A DNA stretch of 39,052 nt from Zooshikella harenae (GTDB lineage Bacteria; Pseudomonadota; Gammaproteobacteria; Pseudomonadales; Zooshikellaceae), in NCBI RefSeq assembly GCF_018837975.1, contig NZ_JAGSOY010000046.1:1-39052 (forward strand). The letters are read 5' to 3'. Below, one piece after another: positions 15,679-24,316 of this stretch. Both the position numbers and the translations under genes were made by a program. Under the pieces are notes generated by a model. That model worked only from the letters and a program-made list of their open reading frames with translations. It was not told the origin of the DNA and did no database searches. The stretch's first letter is position 1. Every line of letters begins with the position of its first letter.

Positions 15679-16089
15679 ATGGCTATCAGTTTTGAAAATG
15701 CGTTAGGTGTGCATCCTTATGCACTGCAAATTCGAGCAGCAAGAGCAGAAATTATCGCTAATAATTTTGCCAATGCAGATACTCCTGGTTTTAAGGCTAG
15801 GGATATCGATTTCAAGCAAGCACTAAAGCAAGCCGTAGAGAATACCCCTAGAGGCAATCAATTGCCGCTTAATATCACCAGTGAACAACATATACAAACG
15901 GTGCCTACAGAATATAGTGAGCCTGAAGTACTTTATCGTACGCCTATTCAACCTGCTATTGATGGCAATACAGTGGATACCCAACAAGAACACTCACTAT
16001 TTGCCCGTAATGCAATGGATTTTCAGGCCGGCTTTGAGTTTTTGAATGGTAGTTTTAAGTCATTAAAAACTGCGATTAAGGGTAATTAG
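15679..16089 (+). CDS. flgB: FlgB flagellar proximal rod protein
   Basis: Rod subunit exported by the flagellar type III system. From ATG 15679 it is 136 aa (E. coli FlgB 138). The N-terminal rod/hook motif IIANNFANADTPGFKARDIDF is nearly canonical, and the C-terminal helix FARNAMDFQAGFEFLNGSF completes the coiled-coil pair. The frame is open to 15658, but AAGGGAG five bases before 15679 decides the start. It is first in flgBCD and is followed 2 nt later by flgC. Confidence 0.95.
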   Translation: MAISFENALGVHPYALQIRAARAEIIANNFANADTPGFKARDIDFKQALKQAVENTPRGNQLPLNITSEQHIQTVPTEYSEPEVLYRTPIQPAIDGNTVDTQQEHSLFARNAMDFQAGFEFLNGSFKSLKTAIKGN

Positions 16090-16091
16090 TT

Positions 16092-16553
16092 ATGTCTTTG
16101 ACCAATATTTTCAATATTTCAGGAAGTGGTATGTCTGCTCAGTCGGTACGTTTAAATACCGTTGCCAGTAATGTTGCTAATGCAGAAACAGCCAGTAGTA
16201 GTATTAATGAAGTGTATAAAGGACGAAAGCCATTTTTTAAAGTGATGGAAACCCGTGTTAATGAAGATCCTTTTTGGCAGGACTCTGTTTTTAGTGATGA
16301 AAGTACGTTGTATCAGGAGCAGGGACGAGGAGTGATGGTGCAAGCGATAGTTGAAGATAATGCAACGCCTCAAGCTCGTTATGAACCTGATCACCCGATG
16401 GCAAATGAAAAGGGATATGTGTATTACCCGAATATCAATGTTGTTGAGGAAATGACGGATATGATTTCAGCTTCCCGTTCATTTCAAGTGAATGTTGAGA
16501 TTATGAATACAGCAAAAACGATGTTGCAAAAGGTACTGACGTTAGGTCAGTAA
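16092..16553 (+). CDS. flgC: FlgC flagellar proximal rod protein
   Basis: Rod subunit, 153 aa (E. coli 134). The N-terminus has the rod motif (NIFNISGSGMSAQSVRLN, then SNVANAETASS), and the C-terminus has INVVEEMTDMISASRSFQVN with the terminal amphipathic helix. The middle is slightly longer than in enterics. It starts 2 nt after flgB, so translation is probably coupled. Confidence 0.95.
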   Translation: MSLTNIFNISGSGMSAQSVRLNTVASNVANAETASSSINEVYKGRKPFFKVMETRVNEDPFWQDSVFSDESTLYQEQGRGVMVQAIVEDNATPQARYEPDHPMANEKGYVYYPNINVVEEMTDMISASRSFQVNVEIMNTAKTMLQKVLTLGQ

Positions 16554-16601
16554 TATGGCTGATAGTTTTGTGGTTAGCACTAAGGTGAGCGAGGTGCTCT
16601 C

Positions 16602-17285
16602 ATGAGTACAATTAATCAGACCCCAAATACGGCAGCAAATGCTGTTGTAGATAAGTATACGCTGGAGGAGCCTTCTTCCGCTAAAGGTAATCAGGAACTG
16701 GGTCAGGATCAATTTTTAAAGCTGATGATTGAACAGTTAAAAAATCAGGATCCTTTAAACCCGCAAAAAAATGAAGATTTTATTGCGCAGTTGGCACAGT
16801 TTAGTACCGTAGAAGGAATTACCAATTTAAATCAAACTGTGACAAGTATGTCCTCAGCATTTACATCTAGTCAGGCATTACAAGCGTCAGCATTGGTAGG
16901 TCGTTCTGTTTTGGTGCAAACATCTCGCACACAACTTAATGCGGGAAGTGACGTACAGGGTGTGGTTGACTTGCCTGTATCTAGTCCTGTAAGAGTGGAT
17001 GTGTTTAATAACTCAGGTGTGTTGGTCAGGCAGATTGATTTAGGCTTACAGCCGGCGGGTGCCGTCGATTTTACATGGGATGGTAAAGACAGTAACGGGC
17101 AGGCTATGCCAACTGGTGTATACAGTTTTCGAGCTTCAGGGGTATTAGATAATCAAGGCGTGGCTTTATCAACAATGATGAGTACGAATGTGGATAGCGT
17201 AACGCTTGGTACGTTTAATGATTTAACATTAAATTTAGCTGGTGTTGGCTCTGTTAAATTAAGTGATGTTAAACGCATACTTTAA
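16602..17285 (+). CDS. flgD: FlgD hook-capping scaffold protein
   Basis: Temporary cap on which FlgE polymerises into the hook, 227 aa (E. coli 231). The N-terminal motif is DQFLKLMIEQLKNQDPLNP, followed by FIAQLAQFSTVEGI. The C-terminal part holds the FlgD Ig-like/tudor domains (VDFTWDGKDSNGQAMPTGVY). It is 48 nt after flgC. After its stop comes a 333-nt space with a stable stem-loop before flgE. Confidence 0.95.
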   Translation: MSTINQTPNTAANAVVDKYTLEEPSSAKGNQELGQDQFLKLMIEQLKNQDPLNPQKNEDFIAQLAQFSTVEGITNLNQTVTSMSSAFTSSQALQASALVGRSVLVQTSRTQLNAGSDVQGVVDLPVSSPVRVDVFNNSGVLVRQIDLGLQPAGAVDFTWDGKDSNGQAMPTGVYSFRASGVLDNQGVALSTMMSTNVDSVTLGTFNDLTLNLAGVGSVKLSDVKRIL

Positions 17286-17618
17286 ATATGATTAACACCT
17301 GATTTTTTATTATTACAGAATTTTATTTGTAATTTTGGTGATACTTTTTGGTGATATTTATACTGCTAGGTAAGGCTTATAAAAAGATTATGTAGGAGTA
17401 ATGTGTTAATTTGAGAAAATTAACACATATTTATCCATTTTTATTTGGTGGTTATTTTAAAAGATTGCCAATTGCCTGGAAGAAAATTGGAACAGCTTGG
17501 CTGAACCGTTAGGATTGGTGCTAAGGAGAGTGCGCATAACATGATTCATAAAAGATTTATGATTCTTGAAATATTTATTATGCATCCTTGACGGAATTAA
17601 TGAATAAAGGAGCGCAAT
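17286..17618 (+). other. non-coding space between flgD and flgE
   Basis: A 333-nt AT-rich stretch with no credible gene. It holds a tandem 11-bp direct repeat TTTTGGTGATA (17333-17343 and 17346-17356), a strong stem-loop at 17401-17428 and the AAAGGAG Shine-Dalgarno of flgE. I searched for GG-N10-GC and TAAA-N15-GCCGATAA sites and found none with correct spacing, so the flgE promoter is not identified. Confidence 0.6.
17401..17428 (+). terminator. GAGA-tetraloop stem-loop between flgD and flgE
   Basis: ATGTGTTAATTT (17401-17412) pairs perfectly with AAATTAACACAT (17417-17428), a 12-bp stem closed by GAGA, a GNRA tetraloop. A T-rich but interrupted tail follows (ATTTATCCATTTTTATTT). It may be an inefficient terminator or a 3' mRNA-stability element that sets flgBCD apart from flgE in amount. 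Confidence 0.55.
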
Positions 17619-19616
17619 ATGTCGTTTAATACTGGCTTAAGCGGACTGAAAGCCGCTTCCACTGATCTGGATGTAATTGGTAATAACATTGCGAACTCAG
17701 CAACAATAGGCTTTAAATCTTCCCGAGCGGAATTTCACGATGTTTATGCACGTGAAATACTAGGTGGCAGTAGTCGTTCACCAGGTAATGGTGTCTTAGT
17801 ACAAACAATTGCCCAGCAGTTTAATCAGGGCAATATTAAGCCTACTGAACGAAATTTGGATTTAGCCATTGATGGCACAGGTTTTTTTATTATGCGGGAT
17901 AATACCGGGCAAACTTATACGCGTCAGGGCATTATTGGTATCGATAAAAACGGTAGTTTGGTTAATAATCGAGGGGCTTTTTTACAAGGATTTTTGGCTG
18001 ATTCGCAAGGGAATATTATTCCCGGTATTTTGTCAGATTTGCAAGTCGGTGACCAATTCCAAGACCCGAGACAAACCAGCAATATTGATATTAGTTTTAA
18101 TGTGGATTCCCGTGAACCTGTTTTGGAGCGAAGAGGAAGCACCAGTGCCGCCAATGGAGCAATTATTGGTAATGCTCAAGCAGGTACAACCAATGGCTAT
18201 ACAGCAGGTTCTTTGGATATTCAGGATATATCGACAACACCTGCCACTACCATTTCAACAGAAGCTATTCCTTCAGCCGCTAACCGGTCCGCACGGGCAA
18301 TTGCTGCAGAGTTAAGTAATTTATCTCAAGTCATTACTGCCAATGCCAGCACGCGCGTAAAAGTTGATGTAGGTACTTTACCCTTTGGCGGGGCTGCACC
18401 TGCAGGTGCATCCATTACCATTAATGGTCAAGCAGTCAGTCTTGCCAGTGTCAATGATGCCAGTGAATTAGCCACCGCTATTGCTAACCTGACAGATATC
18501 AGTGCTTCATTTGTCGCACCCAGTGAAATAAGAGTATTTAATAACTTGGGCGATGATATTTCAGTTGCGATCAGTAGTACGGGTACCAATGTCTCTGTAC
18601 AAGGTGCTACAGGTACAACCTTTACTAATGCCGGAGCACCAGTCGTTGTAGCGGATGGCGCCAGCGCCACAGTCGGGGGAGAAATTGAATTTCAGGCTGA
18701 AGAAAACTTCGAGTTAGTGACCCCAACACTACCTGCAACAGCTTCTAATATCTTCAGCTTTCCGTTGGCGTATGTGCCCTTTGTCGAAAATTCTTTTGAT
18801 CCCATTGATCCAGATACTTACAACCATGCAACACAAGTGGAGGTATTTGATAGCCTGGGCAATGCGCATAACGCCACACTTTATTATGTTAAAGAGCGTG
18901 CAAGCACCGTAAATCCTAATGTTTCTGAGTGGAGTCTGTATGTTCAGGTTGATGGTGAAGATGTGGGGGACCCTGTAGTGCCAGGTGGGGCAGCGACACG
19001 TGCTAGGTATTCTGTTCAGTTTGACCGTGAAGGTAACCTCATTGACCCACCACCTAATATTGTGGTGACGAATTGGACGCCACTTGATGAAGATGGAATT
19101 CCAATTACTGCCTTAGGACCTATTAATACCTCTGCGGGCGGTGATGTATTACCGCTGCCGGATCCTCCGACCAGCTCTAACTTTGTCATCGATATTGAAA
19201 ACTCCACTCAATTTGGTAATGCATTTGCTGTCGATAGTTTAACGCAGAATGGCTTTGCAGTGGGTAATATTACTGAGCTAGATGTGGATGATGAGGGGAT
19301 CGTATTTGCCCGTTACAGTAATGGACAAACGTCATTATTAGGCCAGGTTGCTCTTGCTAACTTTGCGAATAACCAAGGGCTATCGCCGATAGGGAATACA
19401 TCTTGGTCACAGTCTTTTGCCTCAGGAGAGCCCGTCATTGGTTCGCCACAAGCGGGTGTATTTGGAGGCATTCGTTCTGGTACCTTGGAAGAGGCAAACG
19501 TTGATATTGCTGAGGAGCTGGTTAACCTGATTATTGCTCAGCGTAACTATCAAGCGAATGCGAAAACAATTGAAACAGAGGATGCGATTACGCAGACGAT
19601 TATCAATCTTCGTTAG
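17619..19616 (+). CDS. flgE: FlgE flagellar hook protein, enlarged
   Basis: Hook subunit. The conserved ends are plain: MSFNTGLSGLKAASTDLDVI and GNNIANSATIGFK at the N-terminus, and EELVNLIIAQRNYQANAK with the terminal helix at the C-terminus. At 665 aa it is far longer than E. coli FlgE (402) and P. aeruginosa FlgE (462). The extra material lies in the surface-exposed middle, about residues 165-370. There TTISTEAIPSAANRSARAIA (about 210-230) and ITINGQAVSL (about 265) look like the hook-IN type modules found in hook-associated proteins and flagellins. The reading frame is continuous. AAAGGAG precedes ATG 17619. It sits alone between a 5' stem-loop and the sigma-54 promoter of flgF. Confidence 0.94.
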   Translation: MSFNTGLSGLKAASTDLDVIGNNIANSATIGFKSSRAEFHDVYAREILGGSSRSPGNGVLVQTIAQQFNQGNIKPTERNLDLAIDGTGFFIMRDNTGQTYTRQGIIGIDKNGSLVNNRGAFLQGFLADSQGNIIPGILSDLQVGDQFQDPRQTSNIDISFNVDSREPVLERRGSTSAANGAIIGNAQAGTTNGYTAGSLDIQDISTTPATTISTEAIPSAANRSARAIAAELSNLSQVITANASTRVKVDVGTLPFGGAAPAGASITINGQAVSLASVNDASELATAIANLTDISASFVAPSEIRVFNNLGDDISVAISSTGTNVSVQGATGTTFTNAGAPVVVADGASATVGGEIEFQAEENFELVTPTLPATASNIFSFPLAYVPFVENSFDPIDPDTYNHATQVEVFDSLGNAHNATLYYVKERASTVNPNVSEWSLYVQVDGEDVGDPVVPGGAATRARYSVQFDREGNLIDPPPNIVVTNWTPLDEDGIPITALGPINTSAGGDVLPLPDPPTSSNFVIDIENSTQFGNAFAVDSLTQNGFAVGNITELDVDDEGIVFARYSNGQTSLLGQVALANFANNQGLSPIGNTSWSQSFASGEPVIGSPQAGVFGGIRSGTLEEANVDIAEELVNLIIAQRNYQANAKTIETEDAITQTIINLR

Positions 19617-19646
19617 TACTTATTACTAAAAGATACTTTTTAAGTC

Positions 19647-19687
19647 GTCTCCTTTGGAGACATGAGGTGAGGCATATGTTTGCCTCA
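19647..19687 (+). repeat. two tandem hairpins after flgE
   Basis: GTCTCC-TTT-GGAGAC (19647-19661) is followed six bases later by TGAGGCA-N6-TGCCTCA (19668-19687). Neither has a U-run, so they are more likely 3' stabilising or Rho-dependent end structures of the flgE message than intrinsic terminators. Confidence 0.5.
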
Positions 19688-19758
19688 TCTGTCCCTCCCA
19701 ATTGCTTTAAGCTGTCCGTTTAACCTGTTCCTCCTCGCAAAGACTAATCATTGAGGGC

Positions 19759-19775
19759 TAGGCATGCCCCTTGCA
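19759..19775 (+). promoter_or_regulatory. sigma-54 promoter of the flgF operon
   Basis: TAGGCATGCCCCTTGCA: GG (19761-19762) and GC (19773-19774) are exactly 10 nt apart, with GGCATG and TTGCA matching the consensus. The predicted start is about 40 nt before the flgF ATG. It would drive flgFGHIJ and possibly flgKL. Confidence 0.77.
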
Positions 19776-19827
19776 AGTAATGCGTTAACGTGAACAAATG
19801 TGAAACGAGTTGCCGCTGGAGGAGCCA

Positions 19828-20568
19828 ATGGATAAAGCCCTTTATGTATCCATGACTGGAGCTGTACAGAATATGCTTGGTCAGCGGATTCATGCCAATA
19901 ACCTCGCCAATATTACGACAACAGGTTTTCGCAGAGATTTTGAGCAGGCACGCTCCATGCCTGTGTTTGGTGAATTCTATCCCAGCCGTGCCTATGCCAT
20001 GACCGAAAACCCTGGTCAATCATTTGACCAGGGAACAATGATGGAAACCGGTAATGATCTGGATGTTGCTATTCGGGGTGATGGTTGGATAGCTGTGCAA
20101 GGGCCTGATGGACAGGAACGTTATACCCGTGCCGGTAATTTGACCATCGGTACTAACGGGGAGCTGTTTACAGGATCAGGGCTGCCAGTACTGGGAGAGA
20201 ATGGACCCATTGTGATACCTGAGTTTGAAAAAATAGAAATGGGGTTGGATGGCACGATTAGTATCCGGCCAGTAGGACAACCACCGAATGAACTGGCGGA
20301 GGTTAACCGTATCAAGCTGGTGAACCCGGATGTTACCCAGCTCACAAAAGGCACTGATGGTCTGTTTAGACTCAAGGATGGGGGGGCTGTACCAGCGGAT
20401 GCCAATGTACAACTAGTGCCTGGTTTTTTAGAAGGTAGCAATGTCAACGGCGTGGCAGAAATGATCAGCCTACTGGCGCTAACACGTCAGTATGAAGTCA
20501 ACGTCAAGATGATGCGTTCATTAGAAGAAAACAGTGAATCTATGGAAAGTGTATTACGTATTAATTAA
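19828..20568 (+). CDS. flgF: FlgF flagellar proximal rod protein
   Basis: Rod subunit, 246 aa from ATG 19828 (E. coli 251). The N-terminal motif is RIHANNLANITTTGFRRDF. The Flg_bbr_C end is EGSNVNGVAEMISLLALTRQYE. The frame runs back to a TTG at 19810, but GGAGGAG (19818-19824) just ahead fixes ATG 19828. First gene of the sigma-54-driven rod/ring set. A run of seven G occurs at 20380-20386. Confidence 0.95.
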   Translation: MDKALYVSMTGAVQNMLGQRIHANNLANITTTGFRRDFEQARSMPVFGEFYPSRAYAMTENPGQSFDQGTMMETGNDLDVAIRGDGWIAVQGPDGQERYTRAGNLTIGTNGELFTGSGLPVLGENGPIVIPEFEKIEMGLDGTISIRPVGQPPNELAEVNRIKLVNPDVTQLTKGTDGLFRLKDGGAVPADANVQLVPGFLEGSNVNGVAEMISLLALTRQYEVNVKMMRSLEENSESMESVLRIN

Positions 20569-20607
20569 AAAGAGTTAGTACTGTATTTATTGTGTGTGGA
20601 GGTTGTT

Positions 20608-21393
20608 ATGCATCCAGGGTTATGGGTTGGTAAAACGGGGATGAGTGCCCAAGATCACCAGCTAACAGTCGTAGCCAATAATTTAGCTAATGTCGCTACC
20701 GTTGGTTTTAAACGTGATCGTGCCGAATTTGAAGATTTATTTTATCAAATCAAACGTCAACCAGGAGGACAGGCAACACAAGATAATGTATTACCTTCAG
20801 GTTTACAGTTGGGCACGGGGGTGCGTGTTCATAGTACGCAAAAAGTGTTTACCACAACAGGATTCCAAACAACAGAACAGCCGTTAGATGTTGCCATTAA
20901 TGGTCGCGGTTTTTTTCAGATTTTATTGCCTGATGGCACGATTTCTTATACTCGTAATGGTGAATTTCATTTAAATGCGGATGGTGATGTTGTTAATGGA
21001 AATGGATTGCCACTAGAGCCCGCCATTAATGTTCCTCAGGATGCAACCTCTATTACGATTGGTGAGGATGGCACTGTCAGTGTGACAATTGCCGGTCAGG
21101 CAGACCCGCAGCAGCAAGGACAAATTACCTTAGTGGATTTTATTAATCCACCAGGGCTTCAAGCCATTGGCGGGAATTTATTTTTAGCGACGGGTGCCAG
21201 TGGTGATCCTGTTGAAGGGAATGCGGGGGAAGATGGCCTTGGGTTTATTAAACAACACACGTTGGAAAGCTCTAATGTGAGTATTGTGGAAGAAATGGTG
21301 AATATGATAACCACCCAGCGTGCTTATGAAATGAATTCCAAAGTGATCTCAACTGCAGATCAAATGCTGCAATTTGTGACGCAGAATTTATAG
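20608..21393 (+). CDS. flgG: FlgG flagellar distal rod protein
   Basis: Distal rod subunit, 261 aa from ATG 20608 (E. coli 260). The N-terminus has LTVVANNLANVATVGFKRDR, and the C-terminus has LESSNVSIVEEMVNMITTQR, YEMNSKVISTAD and a terminal helix, all standard for FlgG. GGAGG lies five bases before this ATG. The frame is open to 20590 but without a suitable start. It is 39 nt after flgF. Confidence 0.96.
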   Translation: MHPGLWVGKTGMSAQDHQLTVVANNLANVATVGFKRDRAEFEDLFYQIKRQPGGQATQDNVLPSGLQLGTGVRVHSTQKVFTTTGFQTTEQPLDVAINGRGFFQILLPDGTISYTRNGEFHLNADGDVVNGNGLPLEPAINVPQDATSITIGEDGTVSVTIAGQADPQQQGQITLVDFINPPGLQAIGGNLFLATGASGDPVEGNAGEDGLGFIKQHTLESSNVSIVEEMVNMITTQRAYEMNSKVISTADQMLQFVTQNL

Positions 21394-21413
21394 ACGGCAA
21401 GAGGTGTAAGGTC

Positions 21414-22109
21414 ATGAATGTATTACGAATAGGCCTGACAACCCTGATTTTTTTAGTTTATATTTTTTTATCTGGCTGTGTTTCATTACCGGCAGAACCC
21501 AATGATCCCGCTTATGCACCTGTATATCCTCCTTCCCCCGTTCCTGCTGAATTTACCAATGGTGCTATTTATCAAGAAAATTTCGCTATGAGTTTATACG
21601 AGGATCGTCGGGCAAGTCGTGTTGGGGATATTTTGACGGTTAGATTGGATGAAGAAACTGAGGCGAAAAAAGAAGCTGATACAGAAATTGATAAAGATAG
21701 TAGTGCAACGATTGCTGACCCAACTATTTTAGGAAAAACCGTTAAAGGTTTATTTGGTCATGACTTAAGTTTAAGTTCGGAATTGTCATCTACCCGATCT
21801 TTTGATGGCGAGTCTGAATCGAACCAAAGCAATAGTCTTTCTGGCGATATCACTGTCACTGTGGCAGAGGTTTTGCCCAATGGTATCATGAGAATTCGGG
21901 GTGAAAAGTGGTTAACCCTTAATACGGGAGATGAATATATTCGTATTACAGGATTAGTTCGTCCTGAGGATGTTACACCCGATAATGTAGTTTCATCGCA
22001 AAAAGTGGCTGATGCACGTATTACCTACAGTGGTAGAGGTGAGGTAGCTGATGCAGGTAAAGCTGGATGGCTTGTCCGGTTTTTGCTGAGTACATTTTTC
22101 CCATTCTAA
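21414..22109 (+). CDS. flgH: FlgH flagellar L-ring lipoprotein
   Basis: Outer-membrane ring that seats the rod, 231 aa (E. coli 232). The N-terminus is a lipoprotein signal with lipobox LSGC at about residues 19-22. FlgH motifs follow: [47 protein letters not shown] and [13 protein letters not shown]. It begins at ATG 21414, 20 nt after flgG. Confidence 0.95.
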   Translation: MNVLRIGLTTLIFLVYIFLSGCVSLPAEPNDPAYAPVYPPSPVPAEFTNGAIYQENFAMSLYEDRRASRVGDILTVRLDEETEAKKEADTEIDKDSSATIADPTILGKTVKGLFGHDLSLSSELSSTRSFDGESESNQSNSLSGDITVTVAEVLPNGIMRIRGEKWLTLNTGDEYIRITGLVRPEDVTPDNVVSSQKVADARITYSGRGEVADAGKAGWLVRFLLSTFFPF

Positions 22110-22147
22110 ATCTGGAATTAGCAATGCATCAGAGTAAGGAGTTTGTC

Positions 22148-23251
22148 ATGTTACATCTAAGACTATTAATGTTTGGTTGTTTAATATCATTAGGTATTGC
22201 TGGTCATGCAGAGCGGTTAAAAGATATTTCGACAATTTCAGGTGTACGCACTAACCAGTTAGTAGGGTATGGATTGGTGGTTGGACTTGATGGTACCGGT
22301 GATAAAACCAGTCAAACAAACTTTACCATTCAGTCATTTAACAGCATGTTAAAACAGTTTGGTATTAATTTACCGCCAGGATCAGATCCTAAGTTAAAGA
22401 ATATAGCGGCAGTAGCGGTTCATGCTGAATTACCCCCTTTTGCTAAGCCAGGGCAAAAAATTGATATTACGGTTTCATCTATTGGTAATGCAAAGAGCTT
22501 AAGAGGAGGTAGTTTATTAATTACACCATTGAAAGGTTTGGATGGACGTGTTTATGCGATTGCTCAAGGTAATTTAGTGGTTGGTGGCCTGGGGGTTGAA
22601 GGTAGAGATGGTTCTAAAATTACGATTAATGTGCCCAGTGTAGGACGAATAGCCAATGGCGCTACAGTTGAGCGAGCTTCTCCAAGTGGCTTTAGCCATA
22701 GCAATAAAATTGTATTGAACTTAAATCGTTTTGATTTTACGACGGCAAAACGGGTAACTGATACGGTCAATCAGGTACTAGGACCTGATATTGCCCAAGC
22801 AGTAGATGGCGGAACCATTGAAATACAAGCCCCTCTACGTAGCAGTCAACGTGTAACCTATATGTCTGTTTTAGAAAATTTAGAAATTGCACCAGGAGAA
22901 GCACCTGCGCGAGTGGTTATTAATTCCCGGACGGGCACTATTGTGATTGGTAAAAATGTACGTGTATCTCCTGCAGCCATTACTCATGGTAACTTGGTGG
23001 TTTCTATTTCTGAAAATACTGAAGTTAGTCAACCAAACCAGTTTGGGGGGGGGGACACGGTGCAGGTACCGCAAAGTAATATCGATGTTTCTCAGGAAAA
23101 AAATAAAATGTTCTTATTTTCTCCAGGCGTAACGCTGGATGAAATTGTTCAAGCTGTTAATCAAGTAGGGGCAGCGCCTGGTGATTTGATGGCTATTTTA
23201 GAAGCGTTAAAACAGGCTGGGGCATTAAAAGCTGAATTAGTTATCATTTAG
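22148..23251 (+). CDS. flgI: FlgI flagellar P-ring protein
   Basis: Periplasmic ring embedded in peptidoglycan, 367 aa from ATG 22148 (E. coli 365). The signal peptide ([19 protein letters not shown]) is followed by the canonical [20 protein letters not shown] start and [19 protein letters not shown] (22136-22141) lies six bases before this ATG. The frame is open to 22067, inside flgH, but that is unlikely. Residues G300-G301-G302 and the first base of D303 are coded by ten consecutive G (23045-23054). Loss of one G would give a stop at 23130, and gain of one G a stop at 23077, in both cases losing most of the last 65 residues. Confidence 0.95.
   Translation: MLHLRLLMFGCLISLGIAGHAERLKDISTISGVRTNQLVGYGLVVGLDGTGDKTSQTNFTIQSFNSMLKQFGINLPPGSDPKLKNIAAVAVHAELPPFAKPGQKIDITVSSIGNAKSLRGGSLLITPLKGLDGRVYAIAQGNLVVGGLGVEGRDGSKITINVPSVGRIANGATVERASPSGFSHSNKIVLNLNRFDFTTAKRVTDTVNQVLGPDIAQAVDGGTIEIQAPLRSSQRVTYMSVLENLEIAPGEAPARVVINSRTGTIVIGKNVRVSPAAITHGNLVVSISENTEVSQPNQFGGGDTVQVPQSNIDVSQEKNKMFLFSPGVTLDEIVQAVNQVGAAPGDLMAILEALKQAGALKAELVII
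23045..23054 (+). repeat. G10 homopolymer inside flgI
   Basis: Ten uninterrupted G in frame (GGG GGG GGG GAC), coding for the Gly run of [10 protein letters not shown]. It is the longest homopolymer I noticed in the window; other G runs reach seven. Neighbouring Gly codons are often GGT, so the run is not forced by the protein. Confidence 0.95.
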
Positions 23252-23265
23252 TAAGGAGTTAAGTG

Positions 23266-24282
23266 ATGAAATCAGATCTATCATCAGCACAGTTTTATAC
23301 CCAGTTAGATGGTTTAGGAAAAATTAAAGCGAAGGCTAATAAAAATCCTGAACAGGCATTGACCGAAGCGGCAAAGCAATTTGAGTCTGTGTTTTTAAGC
23401 ATGATGCTTAAAAATATGCGAAAAGCCAATGATATGATTGCCGAAGGTAATTACTTAAATAGCCGAGAAGAAAAATTTTTTAGAGATATGCTGGATAGCC
23501 AGCTGGCAATAGAAATGGCTGAAAGTAAAGGAATAGGATTAGCAGACCAAATTATTAAGCAAATGAAGCCATTTCTGCAAACGCCACAAGATACTGAAAA
23601 AAAAGAAACTGAAGCGGTGCTTTCTTCAGAAAAAAAACCAACAACGACTCATAAAAATGATGATATTAAACCGCTTAAGGATATTCATATAGGGGAAGCA
23701 GCAAAGAACGATAAAACGCCACCTGTGAATAATTCTACTCATAAAAAAGAAATTGCAAAAGAAGCAACCAAGTCCACAAAATTAATGTCCATTCCTGAAA
23801 TGTTCGACTCTCCCACTACCTTTATTAAATCTTTATATCCTATTGCGGAAAAAGTGGCCTCAGCGGTGGGGATTGATCCCCGTTTTATGTTAGCGCAAGC
23901 TGCGCTGGAAACTGGTTGGGGTAAACGAATGATTCGTCAGACCGATGGTAGTAATAGTTATAATTTGTTTGGTATTAAAGCGAATAAACGTTGGCAGGGT
24001 GATAAAGCGAATATTTCTACTACAGAGTACCGGCAAGGTGTTGCCGTACGCGAGCGGGCTGATTTTCGCTCTTATGAGTCCTATGAAGCGAGTATGCGAG
24101 ATTATGTAGATTTTTTACAGCAAAATCCACGTTATAAACAGGCATTGTCAGTTAAAGAAAATCCGGAACAGTTTTTGCTGGAGTTACAGAGAGCAGGTTA
24201 TGCCACAGACCCGCGCTATGCAAAAAAGATTATTAATATTGCTAATAGTCAGGTGATGAATCAGGCTTCACTTCAAGGATGA
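23266..24282 (+). CDS. flgJ: FlgJ rod-capping protein and peptidoglycan hydrolase
   Basis: Two-domain protein of 338 aa (E. coli 313). The N-terminal rod-cap (about residues 20-105) contains EAAKQFESVFLSMMLKNMRK and FRDMLDSQLAIEMAES. A Lys/Glu/Thr-rich linker spans about residues 115-180 with two runs of eight A in the DNA. The C-terminal GH73 glucosaminidase (about 185-335) has the catalytic Glu at about 215 in AALETGWGKRMI and the YNLFGIKA motif. It clears peptidoglycan so the rod can pass. AAGGAG precedes ATG 23266; a GTG three bases earlier is possible. It is 14 nt after flgI. Confidence 0.95.
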   Translation: MKSDLSSAQFYTQLDGLGKIKAKANKNPEQALTEAAKQFESVFLSMMLKNMRKANDMIAEGNYLNSREEKFFRDMLDSQLAIEMAESKGIGLADQIIKQMKPFLQTPQDTEKKETEAVLSSEKKPTTTHKNDDIKPLKDIHIGEAAKNDKTPPVNNSTHKKEIAKEATKSTKLMSIPEMFDSPTTFIKSLYPIAEKVASAVGIDPRFMLAQAALETGWGKRMIRQTDGSNSYNLFGIKANKRWQGDKANISTTEYRQGVAVRERADFRSYESYEASMRDYVDFLQQNPRYKQALSVKENPEQFLLELQRAGYATDPRYAKKIINIANSQVMNQASLQG

Positions 24283-24316
24283 TGGCTGTTGGCACTAGGA
24301 ATGAAGGTCAACCACA

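Noticed and set aside
17489-17501. Possible sigma-54 promoter of flgE (GGAACAGCTTGGC)
   Set aside because: GG and GC are only 9 nt apart; spacing of 10 is nearly invariant, so I did not call it.
17869-18315. Overlapping 148-codon frame inside flgE
   Set aside because: Same-strand alternative frame within a clearly intact flgE, with no domain or start signal; a composition artefact.
20380-20386. G7 runs in flgF, torS (37385-37391) and the glycosyltransferase (9643-9649) as phase-variable tracts
   Set aside because: Seven G is short for high-rate slippage and occurs several times here, so only the G10 run in flgI was kept.
24291-24307. Possible sigma-54 promoter of flgK (TTGGCACTAGGAATGAA)
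   Set aside because: The -24 half TTGGCAC is good, but at the required 10-nt spacing the -12 dinucleotide is GA, not GC.
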